Of a DNA stretch of 64,000 nt, positions 1 through 9,617 are shown piece after piece. A program made the translations under genes and the position numbers. Under the pieces are notes generated by a model. It was not told the origin of the DNA. It made no database searches and saw nothing but the letters and a program-made list of their open reading frames with translations. The stretch comes from an uncultured Planctomycetaceae bacterium. GTDB lineage: Bacteria; Planctomycetota; Planctomycetia; Pirellulales; Thermoguttaceae. Positions within the stretch are counted from its first letter, which is position 1. Each line of letters opens with the position of its first letter. The DNA is taken from assembly GCA_946408825.1 (NCBI GenBank), contig CAMJTU010000007.1:62001-126000 (forward strand). Direction: 5' to 3'.

Positions 1-1128
1 TTCCTTAGACTGCTCGTAAACTTTTTCGGCATACTCGGTTAATGCGTCGACGGCGTTTTTGTCTTTACGCGCGGCGTTAAGCAATAGTTCGCCCTTGACG
101 GCGACGCCAAGCGCGTAAAGCTCTTTATCTTCGTCTTTTGTAAGCTGCTCGACAAGAGCTTCTAGTTTTTCCGTCGCCTTTTCGTCGGTCGTATTAGGAT
201 CGAGAAGCGTCTGAACACGGAGCTGGCAGACCATCTTGCGAAGGTCGAGCGAATATTTTCCTGGCGTCAAAAGCGATTCGAAGAGCTTTTCGGCTTCTTC
301 GGCGTAAGATTTATCCTGTTCGGCTTCGTCCTTTTCTTTTTCGAGCTCGCTGGCGATGACGTAAGCGACCAGTTTGATTTCCAACGCCTTCTCGCGCACC
401 GCTTGATCGCGCTTCTCGTCCTTAATGACGCCGTCGACGAATTCTAAAAGGTTCTTGTCAATTTCGCCGGTACGCTGAACGTTAGCGAGAAAAGCCTGCG
501 CCTTGACTTCTAACGCAAAGATTTGAAGATCTTTTTTGTCGAGCGCAAACATCTCGTCGGCGAGTTTTTCAATCTTAGCGATCGAGTCGTCGCTGGAAGC
601 GTCGATAACCTGGAGTTTGAGCTGATACGCCTTAATGAGTTCTTCATCCGTTTTGGCGTTTTTGAGATTCTCCTCGACGAACGCGTCGAGTTGATCGGCG
701 GCCTCTTCGTCGATGTTGGCTCGAGTTGTGAGCGCGACGACCTTAAGTTGCACGGCTCTCTCGCGTTGCTCAGGCGTGAGTTCCATCGCGAGGAGCTTGT
801 TGGCGACGGTTAGACAGGTCTTCGAGAAGGCGTCGACGACGGCGAAACGCTCCTGCTGGTTCTTAGGGACGGGGAGTTTGGTCTGAAGACCTTCGATGAA
901 TTCAAAGTATTCGTCGAAAGACGCTTTTTCAGGCGGGGTGAGAATCTTTTCGTCGATAGTGAACGGCTCAGGATCTTTCGGCGGTTCGACCATGAGGGAA
1001 TCGAGCGAGAGCGCGGCAGGAGCCTCGGTTTTAGGCGCGTCCGCCTTATCTTGGGCAAAAGCCGCCGTCGCGCTGAACGCGAGAGAAACGGCGAGACTTA
1101 ATGAGCACAGGGAAGCGCGTTTAAACAT
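1..1128 (-). CDS. secreted protein of unknown function, truncated by window edge (N-terminus MFKRASLCSLSLAVSLAFSATAAFAQDKADAPK)
   Basis: Continuous minus-strand reading frame from ATG at 1128 to the window edge; clear signal peptide with AFA-Q cleavage-like site; helical Lys/Glu-rich body. Not in the ORF track because it lacks a stop in the window. Confidence 0.75.
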   Translation of the reverse strand, partial: MFKRASLCSLSLAVSLAFSATAAFAQDKADAPKTEAPAALSLDSLMVEPPKDPEPFTIDEKILTPPEKASFDEYFEFIEGLQTKLPVPKNQQERFAVVDAFSKTCLTVANKLLAMELTPEQRERAVQLKVVALTTRANIDEEAADQLDAFVEENLKNAKTDEELIKAYQLKLQVIDASSDDSIAKIEKLADEMFALDKKDLQIFALEVKAQAFLANVQRTGEIDKNLLEFVDGVIKDEKRDQAVREKALEIKLVAYVIASELEKEKDEAEQDKSYAEEAEKLFESLLTPGKYSLDLRKMVCQLRVQTLLDPNTTDEKATEKLEALVEQLTKDEDKELYALGVAVKGELLLNAARKDKNAVDALTEYAEKVYEQSKE

Positions 1129-1384
1129 AGATACACTTTCTTTTGCGTTGTAGTTTAATGGGATTGTCTTAATGTTAGCGAGATTCGAAGGGAACGACGT
1201 TTAAAGAGTCTCTCAAAACGACGTTTTAAAAGGACTCTCGATCCGACAAATCACGACGTATTTTATTCTTTTTAAAAGATTGTTCCAAGATGGAACAGGA
1301 AGGTTTTATTGATTTTTTAAAATTTTCCGAAAAAACACGACGTCGACGCGACCGGGGGAATAGAGACTTGCGGACAGACGACTC

Positions 1385-2017
1385 TTATCTTGAAAAAACG
1401 ACGCGTTTAGGCGTGGCTATTGCGTGGACGCGGAAATCATGCGCGTCTGTCGGCGCGCGCTCGACAATTTGCTCCTCGTAACATATTCCGATTGCAAGCG
1501 CGTCAGGACGGATTTTAGGGAGAAATTTGTCGTAATACCCGGCGCCGCGTCCCAAGCGCCCGCCACGAAGATCGAAAGCGAGTCCAGGCGTAATAACGAC
1601 GTCGATATCCTCAGGCGCAAGGATGTTTTCTGGATTATTTCGGAGTTCTGTTCGCGGTTCAAGAATGCCAAACGCCATAGGAACAAGATCGTTGAAGAAC
1701 GGTTCCTTTGTTTGAGGATCGAGCGTTGGGCGTAAGAGCTTATAGAAATTCATTTCTCCGTCGGTGCAAAACGGAACGCCGATAGTACGTGTAAATTCTT
1801 TAGCGGTAAATAATTGCGGAATAAATCGTCGTGTGGATATTTCCGTTCCGAAATCGACAAAGACGGCGATCGTTCTCGCTGATACGACCTTGGGAATCGT
1901 CATAAGATTGGCATATAGCGAGTCGGCTGCGCTTGCTCTATCGACGTTTAACGCTTTTAGTCGTTCCTTCGTCTGACGACGGAGTTCTTTTTTATCAACC
2001 GTGAGTTCGACGTTCAT
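1385..2017 (-). CDS. 5-formyltetrahydrofolate cyclo-ligase family protein
   Basis: Characteristic C-terminal motif DIDVVITPGLAFDLRGGRLGRGAGYYDKFL, length 210 aa. Confidence 0.9.
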   Translation of the reverse strand: MNVELTVDKKELRRQTKERLKALNVDRASAADSLYANLMTIPKVVSARTIAVFVDFGTEISTRRFIPQLFTAKEFTRTIGVPFCTDGEMNFYKLLRPTLDPQTKEPFFNDLVPMAFGILEPRTELRNNPENILAPEDIDVVITPGLAFDLRGGRLGRGAGYYDKFLPKIRPDALAIGICYEEQIVERAPTDAHDFRVHAIATPKRVVFSR

Positions 2018-2253
2018 AATCTAATATCTCCATTAGGCGAGACTCGGGTATTATCCGCGAGTTTCCGTAAAATTCAAGCGTAACGTCGGGACCTGAGACA
2101 AACGCCGCAAAGCTTGACGATAGTTTTTTTAAAGAGGGGTAGGTTGGCGTCGAAAATGCATCGTGATTTAATGTATTACGATTTGCGAACGCCTGACTGT
2201 CGTCGAGGCGAAAGACTTCCTAATCAAACCTGAATCGATTGAGAGGAAATCCT

Positions 2254-2757
2254 ATGTCCGAAGAGAATGAAAATGAAGGCTGCGGTTGCGGATGCGGTTG
2301 CGGCGCCGAACACAAAGACGCCGACGGTTGTGGTTGCGGTCACGACTGCCAATGTGGCGAGGGAGAAGGGAACTGTGAATGTAACCACGCGCATGACGAA
2401 GGCGGACGTTGCTGCGGTCACAATCATGGCGCGGCGGCGTCCGACGAGGATATCGACTATTCGCAATTCGACGTCGATCTTCCGAAACCGACGCTCATTA
2501 TGATTGTTACAACCATTGCCCAGCAAGCGATGGTTTCGATGGGAATTCTTCCGAACCCTGCGACGGGAAAGTCTGTTTTCTTAATGAAGCAGGCGTCGTA
2601 TCTTATCGATTCGATCGACGTGCTTTTCGAGAAGACAAAAGGCAACCGTACAGATGAAGAAACGCGAACGATATCGAGCGTAATGAGCGAACTGCGGATG
2701 CTATACGTTAAAGCGTCGGAAGAGAAGAGCCGGCGCGACGCCGCTAAGAAATCCTAA
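2254..2757 (+). CDS. DUF1844-like protein with Cys/His-rich N-terminal extension
   Basis: GAGAGGA ribosome-binding site upstream of ATG 2254; C-terminal PTLIMIVTTIAQQAMVSMGILPNPATGK...ASYLIDSIDVLFEKTKGN resembles DUF1844; N-terminus CGCGCGCGAEHKDADGCGCGHDCQCGEGEGNCECNHAHDEGGRCCGHNHG. Confidence 0.8.
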   Translation: MSEENENEGCGCGCGCGAEHKDADGCGCGHDCQCGEGEGNCECNHAHDEGGRCCGHNHGAAASDEDIDYSQFDVDLPKPTLIMIVTTIAQQAMVSMGILPNPATGKSVFLMKQASYLIDSIDVLFEKTKGNRTDEETRTISSVMSELRMLYVKASEEKSRRDAAKKS

Positions 2758-2786
2758 CTTAAAGTAGAGGAAGATATTTCCTCATA

Positions 2787-2821
2787 CGCCGCCGGTCTTG
2801 AAGACTGGCGGCGTTTTTTTA
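2787..2821 (+). terminator. intrinsic terminator
   Basis: CGCCGCCGGTCTTGAAGACTGGCGGCG followed by T-run, just downstream of the CDS ending at 2757. Confidence 0.85.
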
Positions 2822-2887
2822 TATAACGTGAAGTCTGCTTTTGAGACAGGGAAGGGGAGTCCGGAATGAGACCGTTATCTGAATAGA

Positions 2888-2972
2888 CAAAAAAACAGAG
2901 AGAGCCGTCCCGCGCCCAAAGGGGCGTAACCGCGGCCTTCCCCAGGCGTCGCGGTCAGGTCGACTCCTCTGT
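2888..2972 (-). terminator. structured RNA element / complex terminator at 3' end of the lipoprotein gene
   Basis: Minus strand ACAGAG...CTCTGT closing stem with two internal perfect hairpins (ACCGCG.../...CGCGGT and GCCCC/GGGC) followed by TTTTTTT. Confidence 0.5.
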
Positions 2973-3029
2973 CAAAATACTCGTTTTTTCGACGTTGAAC
3001 GTCGTCGTGTCGCTAAACACGCTTGAAAA

Positions 3030-3386
3030 TCAGGTTCCGCTATACGCTGAAGTCGGATAACCAGCCGCAGTCGTGCCCGCGCGACCGGCGCTTGGCGAGC
3101 AAGGATCGCAGGGATTGCACTGCGTCTGGAGCGGCGCGCAAGGTTCGCACTGAGAATAGGCGCTAGCTGCGTTCATCATCATAACTTCGTTGGTCGGATA
3201 CGCGTTGACGACAGGCGTTCCTGTCGGCGCGACGGCGACTGGAGCGCTATAATCGCTAGCAGAGGAGGAACCGAGAATCGGAACGCGCGAGCCGTTGCGC
3301 GTGAAGCAACTGGTTCCGCCCTTGCAACCGACAAAAATTGGGGAAGCGAGAAGTACGATTAACGTGAACGTAAGAGCTTTTTTCAT
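3030..3386 (-). CDS. small Cys-rich lipoprotein
   Basis: Signal peptide with lipobox-like IFVGC; C-terminal CEPCAPLQTQCNPCDPC. Confidence 0.65.
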   Translation of the reverse strand: MKKALTFTLIVLLASPIFVGCKGGTSCFTRNGSRVPILGSSSASDYSAPVAVAPTGTPVVNAYPTNEVMMMNAASAYSQCEPCAPLQTQCNPCDPCSPSAGRAGTTAAGYPTSAYSGT

Positions 3387-3914
3387 TTGAACAATCCGTT
3401 GACTTAATAAAAGTAACAGGGGGGTCGCGTCGCTACGACGCGTACGTCAATAACCGCAACGACAACGCAAATCAGACGTCTGCGCACCCAATTATGATAA
3501 CGACAAAACGAGGAAACCGCGAAACGTTTTTTTCGCTATTTTGACTCTTTCCACAAATTTTGAATGCTTAAAATCCACGAATTCCGTACAAGCGTTATTT
3601 TCATCGAGCGCTAGCCCGTTAAGAATGTTTGAACTTGTAAATTCCATATAATTGACAGATTAAGTTTTATTAAAATATATTCTATTTATTTTTTATATTT
3701 TATATAGTTTATATATTTTTCTTATCGTGTGCTTTCTTTAACCGCCGTTTATTGAAATATGCGCTCTTGTTTCCTAATTTATCCCTCTTCGCAAATTAAC
3801 CTATATATAAGCGGAGACGACAGGGGATGGAAATAGGACTGTCGAATAAACTGGAAAGGAACGTCGAACATTTTTTCGTCGTCGTTCCTTATATATTGCA
3901 ATGTAGGCGAAGCC

Positions 3915-6380
3915 ATGGTCCACTTTAAAAAGCTTTTGTTTTATTTGTTTCTGATGCTCGCGTTATCCGCGGCGTCAGTCGTGTCCGTATTGAAACTGTC
4001 GGGCGGCGACCCGGTAAACGTCGATTTAGGTAGGAACGTTCCAGAGGTCGCTTCCGATTCTAATTTGGAGGAGACAATCGTCGATCCTATTGTCGGCCCC
4101 GACGCTACGATCGGCGTCGTTTCCTCTTCAGATTCTCCTGTGAGCGAGGAAACGATCGACCTTGCCGCTGTTGACATGGAAACTGTCGGCAATCAGCTTC
4201 TAGAGGGCGAGCAGGTTGAAGAAGCGAACGATCTGTCGGTCGACTCAGACTCAAAAGCGCTAGACGACCAAACCGACGAATCAGAGTTCAACTTTGTCGA
4301 CGCCGGCGTTTCGCGCGCCGCTCAGAGCGAAGACGAACCGATCGTCTTTGACGAAAACGAAGACGATCTTGACGCCGAGGAAGATTTAAGCGCCGTCTTT
4401 GACGACGTCGACGAGGACGTCAAAGACGAGGAAATTGCCAATAGTCAGAGCGACGTCTCTGAGACCGAAGAAGAGTCAACGGCGGAGAACGCTTCCCTGA
4501 ACGAAGGGATCGTCGTGGAACTTGCTCCTGAGGACGAGATAGTTTTTGATTCTTCTGACGATGACGAGATTGTTTTCGACGACTCCACGTCGACGAACGA
4601 AGGGGACGAAGAAATCGTCGCCGACGATTCCGATTCCTCTGACGACGTTCTTTTTGACGAAAACGAATCTTCCGAAGAAGACGTCGAAGACTCTGAAAAC
4701 GTCCTTGATTTCGGTTCTGATTCCGAACGTGAGACGGACGCTGAAGAGTCGACAGACGAAGACGACGACATAACCGTCTTCATCGACGCGCTCGAGGCAA
4801 ACGATATCGAAGAGGAGATTGTCTTTGACGACAACGACGACGCAGACGGCGGCGATTTGTCCTCTGTTTTTGAAGAAGACGAAGCCGCTGACGACGTCGA
4901 CTCCGAAGAGTTGGAGGAAGACGTTCTCGAAACGTCAGAGACTGACGACGAAGAAGCGAGTGAAGGCGATTCTGACGCTAACGTCGGCAAGGTTCTCTTC
5001 AAAGCCAAATCCACCGACGGCGCGCAGAGTTCTTTTCGAAGTTTAGACGTCCTAGAACGTGAAGCCGAGTTCTTCAACGGCTCACTTTCTATGGATGTAA
5101 TCACAGAGAGCGAAGAATCGTCTAGCGCGACCGACTCTCTCGAATCGGTTAAGACAGACGACGCGTATACCGGCGAAATCGTTTACGATTCGGACAAGGA
5201 ATTTGAGCCTGATGAGAAATTCGTTTCTGAAACCGACGCGATAGATTCTACCGACGCGACAGATTCTACGGAAGATTCTGTATTGCAATCGGACGACGAA
5301 GAATTGGACGAGTCAGACGCCGCCGACTACGAAGAAGACGAATCCGACGAGCCGGCTGATCCTTGCGGACCTGTTATTCTTTGTCTTCTTGACGACGAAA
5401 AGGCTTCGGAAGAAGAGAGCGTCGCCGTTAGTGAGAAGACGCCAGTTGTCGAGCGCTCTCCCTATAAAACGGCGCCTACGACGGTTCGCGTAAGCTCTCA
5501 AACGACGATCGAATCGACGCCGGCTCCGACGCCTGTCCAGGACGAGTTGTGGATCGTTACAGAGGGCGGATCGTATATGCGCTTTGAAAACGGATCTTGG
5601 AACAGAAGGGAAGCCAAACATTTTTTTGGGGAAGACGATCCTAGACGAGTTACCATTATTTGGGCGCACGGGTATCAAACGGACATGACCTCCGCGTCTC
5701 TTAGCGGCTTTAACCTGAAAGCCGTTGTGGATTCTGCCCGCGCAACGTCTGGGGTCGATAGAAAATATCGTATTGTCGTTTGGAAATGGGAATCGGAGCG
5801 CAGCAACGCGAGACTTCGACTCGACGCTAAAGAGAAAAAAGACCTTGCGTATTATAGCGGGATTAAACTTGGCAAGTTTGTCGGACGTCTGAATCCTAAA
5901 GACGACGTCGTCTTTGTCGGCTTTAGTTTTGGCGCCGTTGTTACGGGATCCGCGCTACAGACGTTGGCGACGACCTCTAATCAGTATATGACGGGACGTA
6001 AGAGGACGGCGTTTGCGACGTCGGGAGCCGGGACAGAAACGGCGCCGGAAGTCGCGTCAGGAAGAATATCGCTTCTCCTTATTAGCGCCGCGTGCGATCT
6101 TGGCTCCTTTAACCAAGGCGGAATCTTCCGCTCAGGCGCCGAGTTGCCGACTCGCGTGCTGAATGTCTACAATCCGACCGACTATGCGTTGAAGTTTTAT
6201 CCTTTAATTTCAGGAACCTCTCAGGCTGTTGGAATCGCGCCCCTCATGGGAAACGAATTCCTTAATGCGGGAGGGGCGACATTCAACCTTAACGCGAACG
6301 GCTATCTTGGAAAAGAACATTCGTTTGACGACGCGATTGAATATATCTCGTCGTCGACCTTAAGCGATATGATCTTTTGA
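3915..6380 (+). CDS. membrane-anchored/secreted protein with ~450-aa Asp/Glu-rich region and C-terminal alpha/beta-hydrolase (DUF900-like) domain
   Basis: N-terminal hydrophobic segment; acidic low-complexity region with recurrent EIVFD motifs; C-terminal VTIIWAHGYQTD...VVFVGFSFGAVVTGSALQ (GxSxG nucleophile elbow). Confidence 0.8.
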   Translation: MVHFKKLLFYLFLMLALSAASVVSVLKLSGGDPVNVDLGRNVPEVASDSNLEETIVDPIVGPDATIGVVSSSDSPVSEETIDLAAVDMETVGNQLLEGEQVEEANDLSVDSDSKALDDQTDESEFNFVDAGVSRAAQSEDEPIVFDENEDDLDAEEDLSAVFDDVDEDVKDEEIANSQSDVSETEEESTAENASLNEGIVVELAPEDEIVFDSSDDDEIVFDDSTSTNEGDEEIVADDSDSSDDVLFDENESSEEDVEDSENVLDFGSDSERETDAEESTDEDDDITVFIDALEANDIEEEIVFDDNDDADGGDLSSVFEEDEAADDVDSEELEEDVLETSETDDEEASEGDSDANVGKVLFKAKSTDGAQSSFRSLDVLEREAEFFNGSLSMDVITESEESSSATDSLESVKTDDAYTGEIVYDSDKEFEPDEKFVSETDAIDSTDATDSTEDSVLQSDDEELDESDAADYEEDESDEPADPCGPVILCLLDDEKASEEESVAVSEKTPVVERSPYKTAPTTVRVSSQTTIESTPAPTPVQDELWIVTEGGSYMRFENGSWNRREAKHFFGEDDPRRVTIIWAHGYQTDMTSASLSGFNLKAVVDSARATSGVDRKYRIVVWKWESERSNARLRLDAKEKKDLAYYSGIKLGKFVGRLNPKDDVVFVGFSFGAVVTGSALQTLATTSNQYMTGRKRTAFATSGAGTETAPEVASGRISLLLISAACDLGSFNQGGIFRSGAELPTRVLNVYNPTDYALKFYPLISGTSQAVGIAPLMGNEFLNAGGATFNLNANGYLGKEHSFDDAIEYISSSTLSDMIF

Positions 6381-6428
6381 TCGTTCTAGAACGTCGCCTC
6401 CCGGTTTCCAGTTCCGGGTTGCAATAGC

Positions 6429-6473
6429 GACAGGACTTCATGAGACGGCGTCCGTCTTTTGAAGTCCTGTCGT
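6429..6473 (+). terminator. intrinsic terminator hairpin
   Basis: CGACAGGACTTCA...TGAAGTCCTGTCG followed by TTTTG. Confidence 0.75.
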
Positions 6474-6501
6474 TTTGTATTAAGTCCAATATGCGCCGAC
6501 G

Positions 6502-6517
6502 TGTTTCACGTGAAACC
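6502..6517. promoter_or_regulatory. parS: parS-like centromere site (ParB binding)
   Basis: TGTTTCACGTGAAACC; contains the perfect palindromic core GTTTCACGTGAAAC, 15/16 to consensus TGTTTCACGTGAAACA, intergenic. Confidence 0.88.
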
Positions 6518-6534
6518 CTTCGTTTGGGACGCAA

Positions 6535-7581
6535 TTATCTGAGAACAAGCGCCATGAGAGTGGCGAAGCTAATGAAATTGAGCGTCATATGCATGCCGAG
6601 GACGACGGCAAACTTTCTTATCCTGTAGTAAACGTAACCGAGGTATAAGGCAAAGAAAAAGATTGGAATTGGCGCGACAATGACGTCGGGGAATAGACTT
6701 TCGGCTGCTTTGTTTAACCCTAAAATGAACGGCGCGCCGAGTATCATGAGAAGAACGCCTTGTCCCCAACTTTGGAGGAAACTGACGGCTCCTTGAAAAG
6801 AGAAGCTTTCCGGTATTCCTAAATCCCTGCTAGTCGCCCCCGCAAAACGAATCAGCAAGAGCGTTCCGACAACGAAGGTCAGCAGGTTCGCGATTCCAGA
6901 ACTGACGAGCGCTTGAAAAAGTTCGTTAAGAGGCGTAGGGCTCTCTGGATTGTCCGGAGACGTGACGTGAAGAAGCGCGAAGAGTATCGCGGGAAATAAA
7001 ATGGCGGCGCAAACCCTGACGCGACGACTGCGCGCCGTTGAGGAACTCGTTTTTTCAAATTGTAGTTTTTCTTCCGACGAGAGTTCCAGCGTTGAGAGAG
7101 GAGTCGAAGGATTATCAGGATCGGGCTGTTTCTCGTCGACTCCTAAGAGGTCTTGCGACGTTCCTTGCAGAACGACCCGAAAAACGAATTCCTCTGTAAG
7201 AGGCGCGGCGCAGACGACCGTTATAAAGAAAAGCGCCACGACCAACGCGAAGTAAGGCGTCGAGTAAGACCTGATGAGAAGTCTTGCCAAGGGATGTTGC
7301 ATCGCGACTTGGTCGGGCTGAAAGACAGAGTCGGTTTCGGGGCCGTTTTCGGTCGCGTCGTCAGAGGACGATTCTTTTTCCGCGTTTTGAAAATCGACGG
7401 CGACAGGAGGTTCTTCAAAGACGGGAAGTCTTTCTTCGAAAAGATAGACGACGCTTTCCGCTGTGAAAGGAAAGACGATTAGGTATAGGAGAAAAATAGA
7501 GAAAGCTAGACCGAGCGACCATGGGACCTGACGGTCTAGCCGTAGAAACCGCGGCGACGTTAATGGAGGCGGGCTTATCAT
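6535..7581 (-). CDS. CPBP-family intramembrane (Abi-like) glutamic protease
   Basis: Multiple TM segments and motif APLTEEFVFRVVLQG (EExxxR), later LGMHMTLNF. Confidence 0.8.
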   Translation of the reverse strand: MISPPPLTSPRFLRLDRQVPWSLGLAFSIFLLYLIVFPFTAESVVYLFEERLPVFEEPPVAVDFQNAEKESSSDDATENGPETDSVFQPDQVAMQHPLARLLIRSYSTPYFALVVALFFITVVCAAPLTEEFVFRVVLQGTSQDLLGVDEKQPDPDNPSTPLSTLELSSEEKLQFEKTSSSTARSRRVRVCAAILFPAILFALLHVTSPDNPESPTPLNELFQALVSSGIANLLTFVVGTLLLIRFAGATSRDLGIPESFSFQGAVSFLQSWGQGVLLMILGAPFILGLNKAAESLFPDVIVAPIPIFFFALYLGYVYYRIRKFAVVLGMHMTLNFISFATLMALVLR

Positions 7582-7604
7582 CGGGACAGCGTTCTATGGA
7601 GTCG

Positions 7605-8288
7605 TCAGGCCTTGTCCGTTTCGGCGGCAGATTCGGTAATGGAAGATTGCGCTTTCTTATTCATGTTGAGCGCCGCGCGAATATAGATCCAACCTGAATA
7701 GAGCGTTAGGAAAACGACGACGTAAAAGCAGAGAAGAAAAGCGAGTCTGAGCGTGCAAGACGCGCCGCTTCCGTAGATGAGAATCAAGAATCCCAGCGGA
7801 ATATCGACGCACTGCAATCCCGTCTTCCATTTGCCAACCCATTTAGCGGAAAAATCGCCGCCGCTCGATTCGACCATCGAGCGCAACATTGTTACGAAAA
7901 GCTCGCGCAAGACGATCATTATGACCATCCATGTAGCAAGTCCCAGAGGAATTTTTGCCAGCGGACACGCGCACGTCGGCGCCGAGGAATTAAAGAGGTC
8001 GTGCAGTTCGGGAATCGAGACCAAGCAGATGAAGGTTCCACATACCAACGCCTTGTCGGCAAAAGGATCCATAATACGGCCGAACTGAGTCTTCTGGTTA
8101 TATTTTCTCGCCCACCATCCGTCGATATAGTCTGTTAAAGCGGCGATGATAAAAAGGATAAGACAGGTAATGTATAACTTGAATGGAAAAATAAAGAAAA
8201 TAACAAACGCAAAGACGATCCTTAGCAACGTCAAGACGTTGGGGACGTTCCAGAGTTTTGGAGACGGATTTGGCGTTTGATCGGTCAT
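7605..8288 (-). CDS. pgsA: CDP-diacylglycerol--glycerol-3-phosphate 3-phosphatidyltransferase
   Basis: CDP-alcohol phosphatidyltransferase signature DYIDGWWARKYNQKTQFGRIMDPFADK. Confidence 0.9.
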   Translation of the reverse strand: MTDQTPNPSPKLWNVPNVLTLLRIVFAFVIFFIFPFKLYITCLILFIIAALTDYIDGWWARKYNQKTQFGRIMDPFADKALVCGTFICLVSIPELHDLFNSSAPTCACPLAKIPLGLATWMVIMIVLRELFVTMLRSMVESSGGDFSAKWVGKWKTGLQCVDIPLGFLILIYGSGASCTLRLAFLLCFYVVVFLTLYSGWIYIRAALNMNKKAQSSITESAAETDKA

Positions 8289-8341
8289 GACGTCGTCGTC
8301 CTTTGGAAAATGCTAGGATAGGAGTGAAATAACGAAAGGAA

Positions 8342-9283
8342 CTATGGCAGGAGACACGATCTTTCATGGAACGCGTCGAGATTTGAAATCTGAGCAAGCG
8401 CTTGAACGAGCGCGTGGACGCCCTTTCGTCCGCCTCCTTGAGCCATGAGCGCGAGGTAGAGTTGACGAACAAGGGCGAGACCGGGAAGGGCGATCTTGAG
8501 TTTTTCCGCGTCCTCAAGCGCCAGTCCCATGTCCTTTACGAAATGCTCGACATAGAAGCCGGGCTCATAATCTCCTTGGATAATTCGCGGCCCGTAGTTG
8601 GACAGCGACCAACTGCCGGCGGCCCCCGTCGCTACAGACGCGAGCGTGTCTTCAAGATCAAGGCCCGCTCTGTATGCATAGAGAAGCGCTTCGCAGACGC
8701 CGATCATCGTTCCGGCGATGATGATCTGATTAACCAGTTTCGTTCGTTGACCCGCCCCAGGTTCCCCGAGTCGACGGATGTTCGTTCCCATGTGTTCGAA
8801 GAGCGGCATAAGTCGCGTCACGACTTCTTCGGGACCGCCGATCATGATCGAGAGCGTTCCGTTTTGCGCGCCGACGTCTCCTCCGGAAACGGGCGCGTCG
8901 AGCGCGGCGAAACCGTTGGCTTCCGCGGAGTCGGCGATCTCGACGGCGAGTTCGGGAGAACTGGTGGACATATCGACATAGACCTTGCCGGCGCCGCGTC
9001 CGTCAGACCATGCGGAGAGGACGCCTTTCGCGCCAAAGAATACGTCGCGAACGTCGCGAGGGTAGCCTACGCACGAAAATACGACGTCGGAATTCGCGGC
9101 GACTTTTGCTGCGGAATCGCCCCATTGAGCGCCCGCGTCAAGCAGCGGTCGCGCCTTGGAGCGAGAACGCGTCGTGACGGTGAGACTATAGCCAGCTTCT
9201 AGAAGACGTTTGGCGCACGATCCTCCGATCACGCCCATTCCAATCCAACCGATTCGCATAGTAATTGTAGGTTCCTTACTCAT
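8342..9283 (-). CDS. NAD(P)-dependent oxidoreductase, 3-hydroxyisobutyrate dehydrogenase family
   Basis: N-terminal Rossmann MRIGWIGMGVIGGSCAKRLLEAGY, DAPVSGGDVGAQNGTLSIMIGG, GAGQRTKLVNQI. Confidence 0.9.
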   Translation of the reverse strand: MSKEPTITMRIGWIGMGVIGGSCAKRLLEAGYSLTVTTRSRSKARPLLDAGAQWGDSAAKVAANSDVVFSCVGYPRDVRDVFFGAKGVLSAWSDGRGAGKVYVDMSTSSPELAVEIADSAEANGFAALDAPVSGGDVGAQNGTLSIMIGGPEEVVTRLMPLFEHMGTNIRRLGEPGAGQRTKLVNQIIIAGTMIGVCEALLYAYRAGLDLEDTLASVATGAAGSWSLSNYGPRIIQGDYEPGFYVEHFVKDMGLALEDAEKLKIALPGLALVRQLYLALMAQGGGRKGVHALVQALAQISNLDAFHERSCLLP

Positions 9284-9461
9284 AGGGTTGATTTCGCCAA
9301 ATCGACGGCGAGGTTTTTCGAACTTCATTGTTCAAAAAAACGTCTCGACGTCAAGTATACGCCCGCCAATTCGGGATTTATTGTCTCATGGAAATTTGCG
9401 GGAAATTTTAAATTCGCCCCTTGTCAAAGGAACGGCGAAAGGTATACTAACTGCAACGCTT

Positions 9462-9546
9462 GCGGGCGTGGCGGAATTGGCAGACGCGTCAGGTTGAGGG
9501 CCTGATGGGAGTTAATCCCGTGGAGGTTCGAGTCCTCTCGCCCGCA
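9462..9546 (+). tRNA. tRNA-Leu (anticodon GAG at 9496-9498)
   Basis: 85-nt class II tRNA: acceptor GCGGGCG/CGCCCGC, anticodon stem TCAGG-TTGAGGG-CCTGA, long variable arm TGGGAGTTAATCCCG, GGTTCGAGTCC T-arm. Confidence 0.95.
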
Positions 9547-9552
9547 CTGCGA

Positions 9553-9583
9553 AAGGGTCAGGTTCTTACCTGATCCTTTTTTT
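9553..9583 (+). terminator. intrinsic terminator downstream of tRNA-Leu
   Basis: GGGTCAGGTTCTTACCTGATCC followed by TTTTTTTG. Confidence 0.8.
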
Positions 9584-9601
9584 GTTTCTTGTCCCGACTG
9601 T

Positions 9602-9617
9602 TGTTTCACGGGAAACG
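9602..9617. promoter_or_regulatory. second, degenerate parS-like site
   Basis: TGTTTCACGGGAAACG; one mismatch in the 14-bp core GTTTCACGTGAAAC; intergenic between tRNA-Leu and the next CDS. Confidence 0.6.

Noticed and set aside
3640-3770. AT-rich block as replication origin / DnaA-box region
   Set aside because: Strong local AT richness but only weak DnaA-box-like matches (e.g. CTTTCCACA, 7/9) and no dnaA/dnaN nearby; more simply a promoter region of the 3915 gene.
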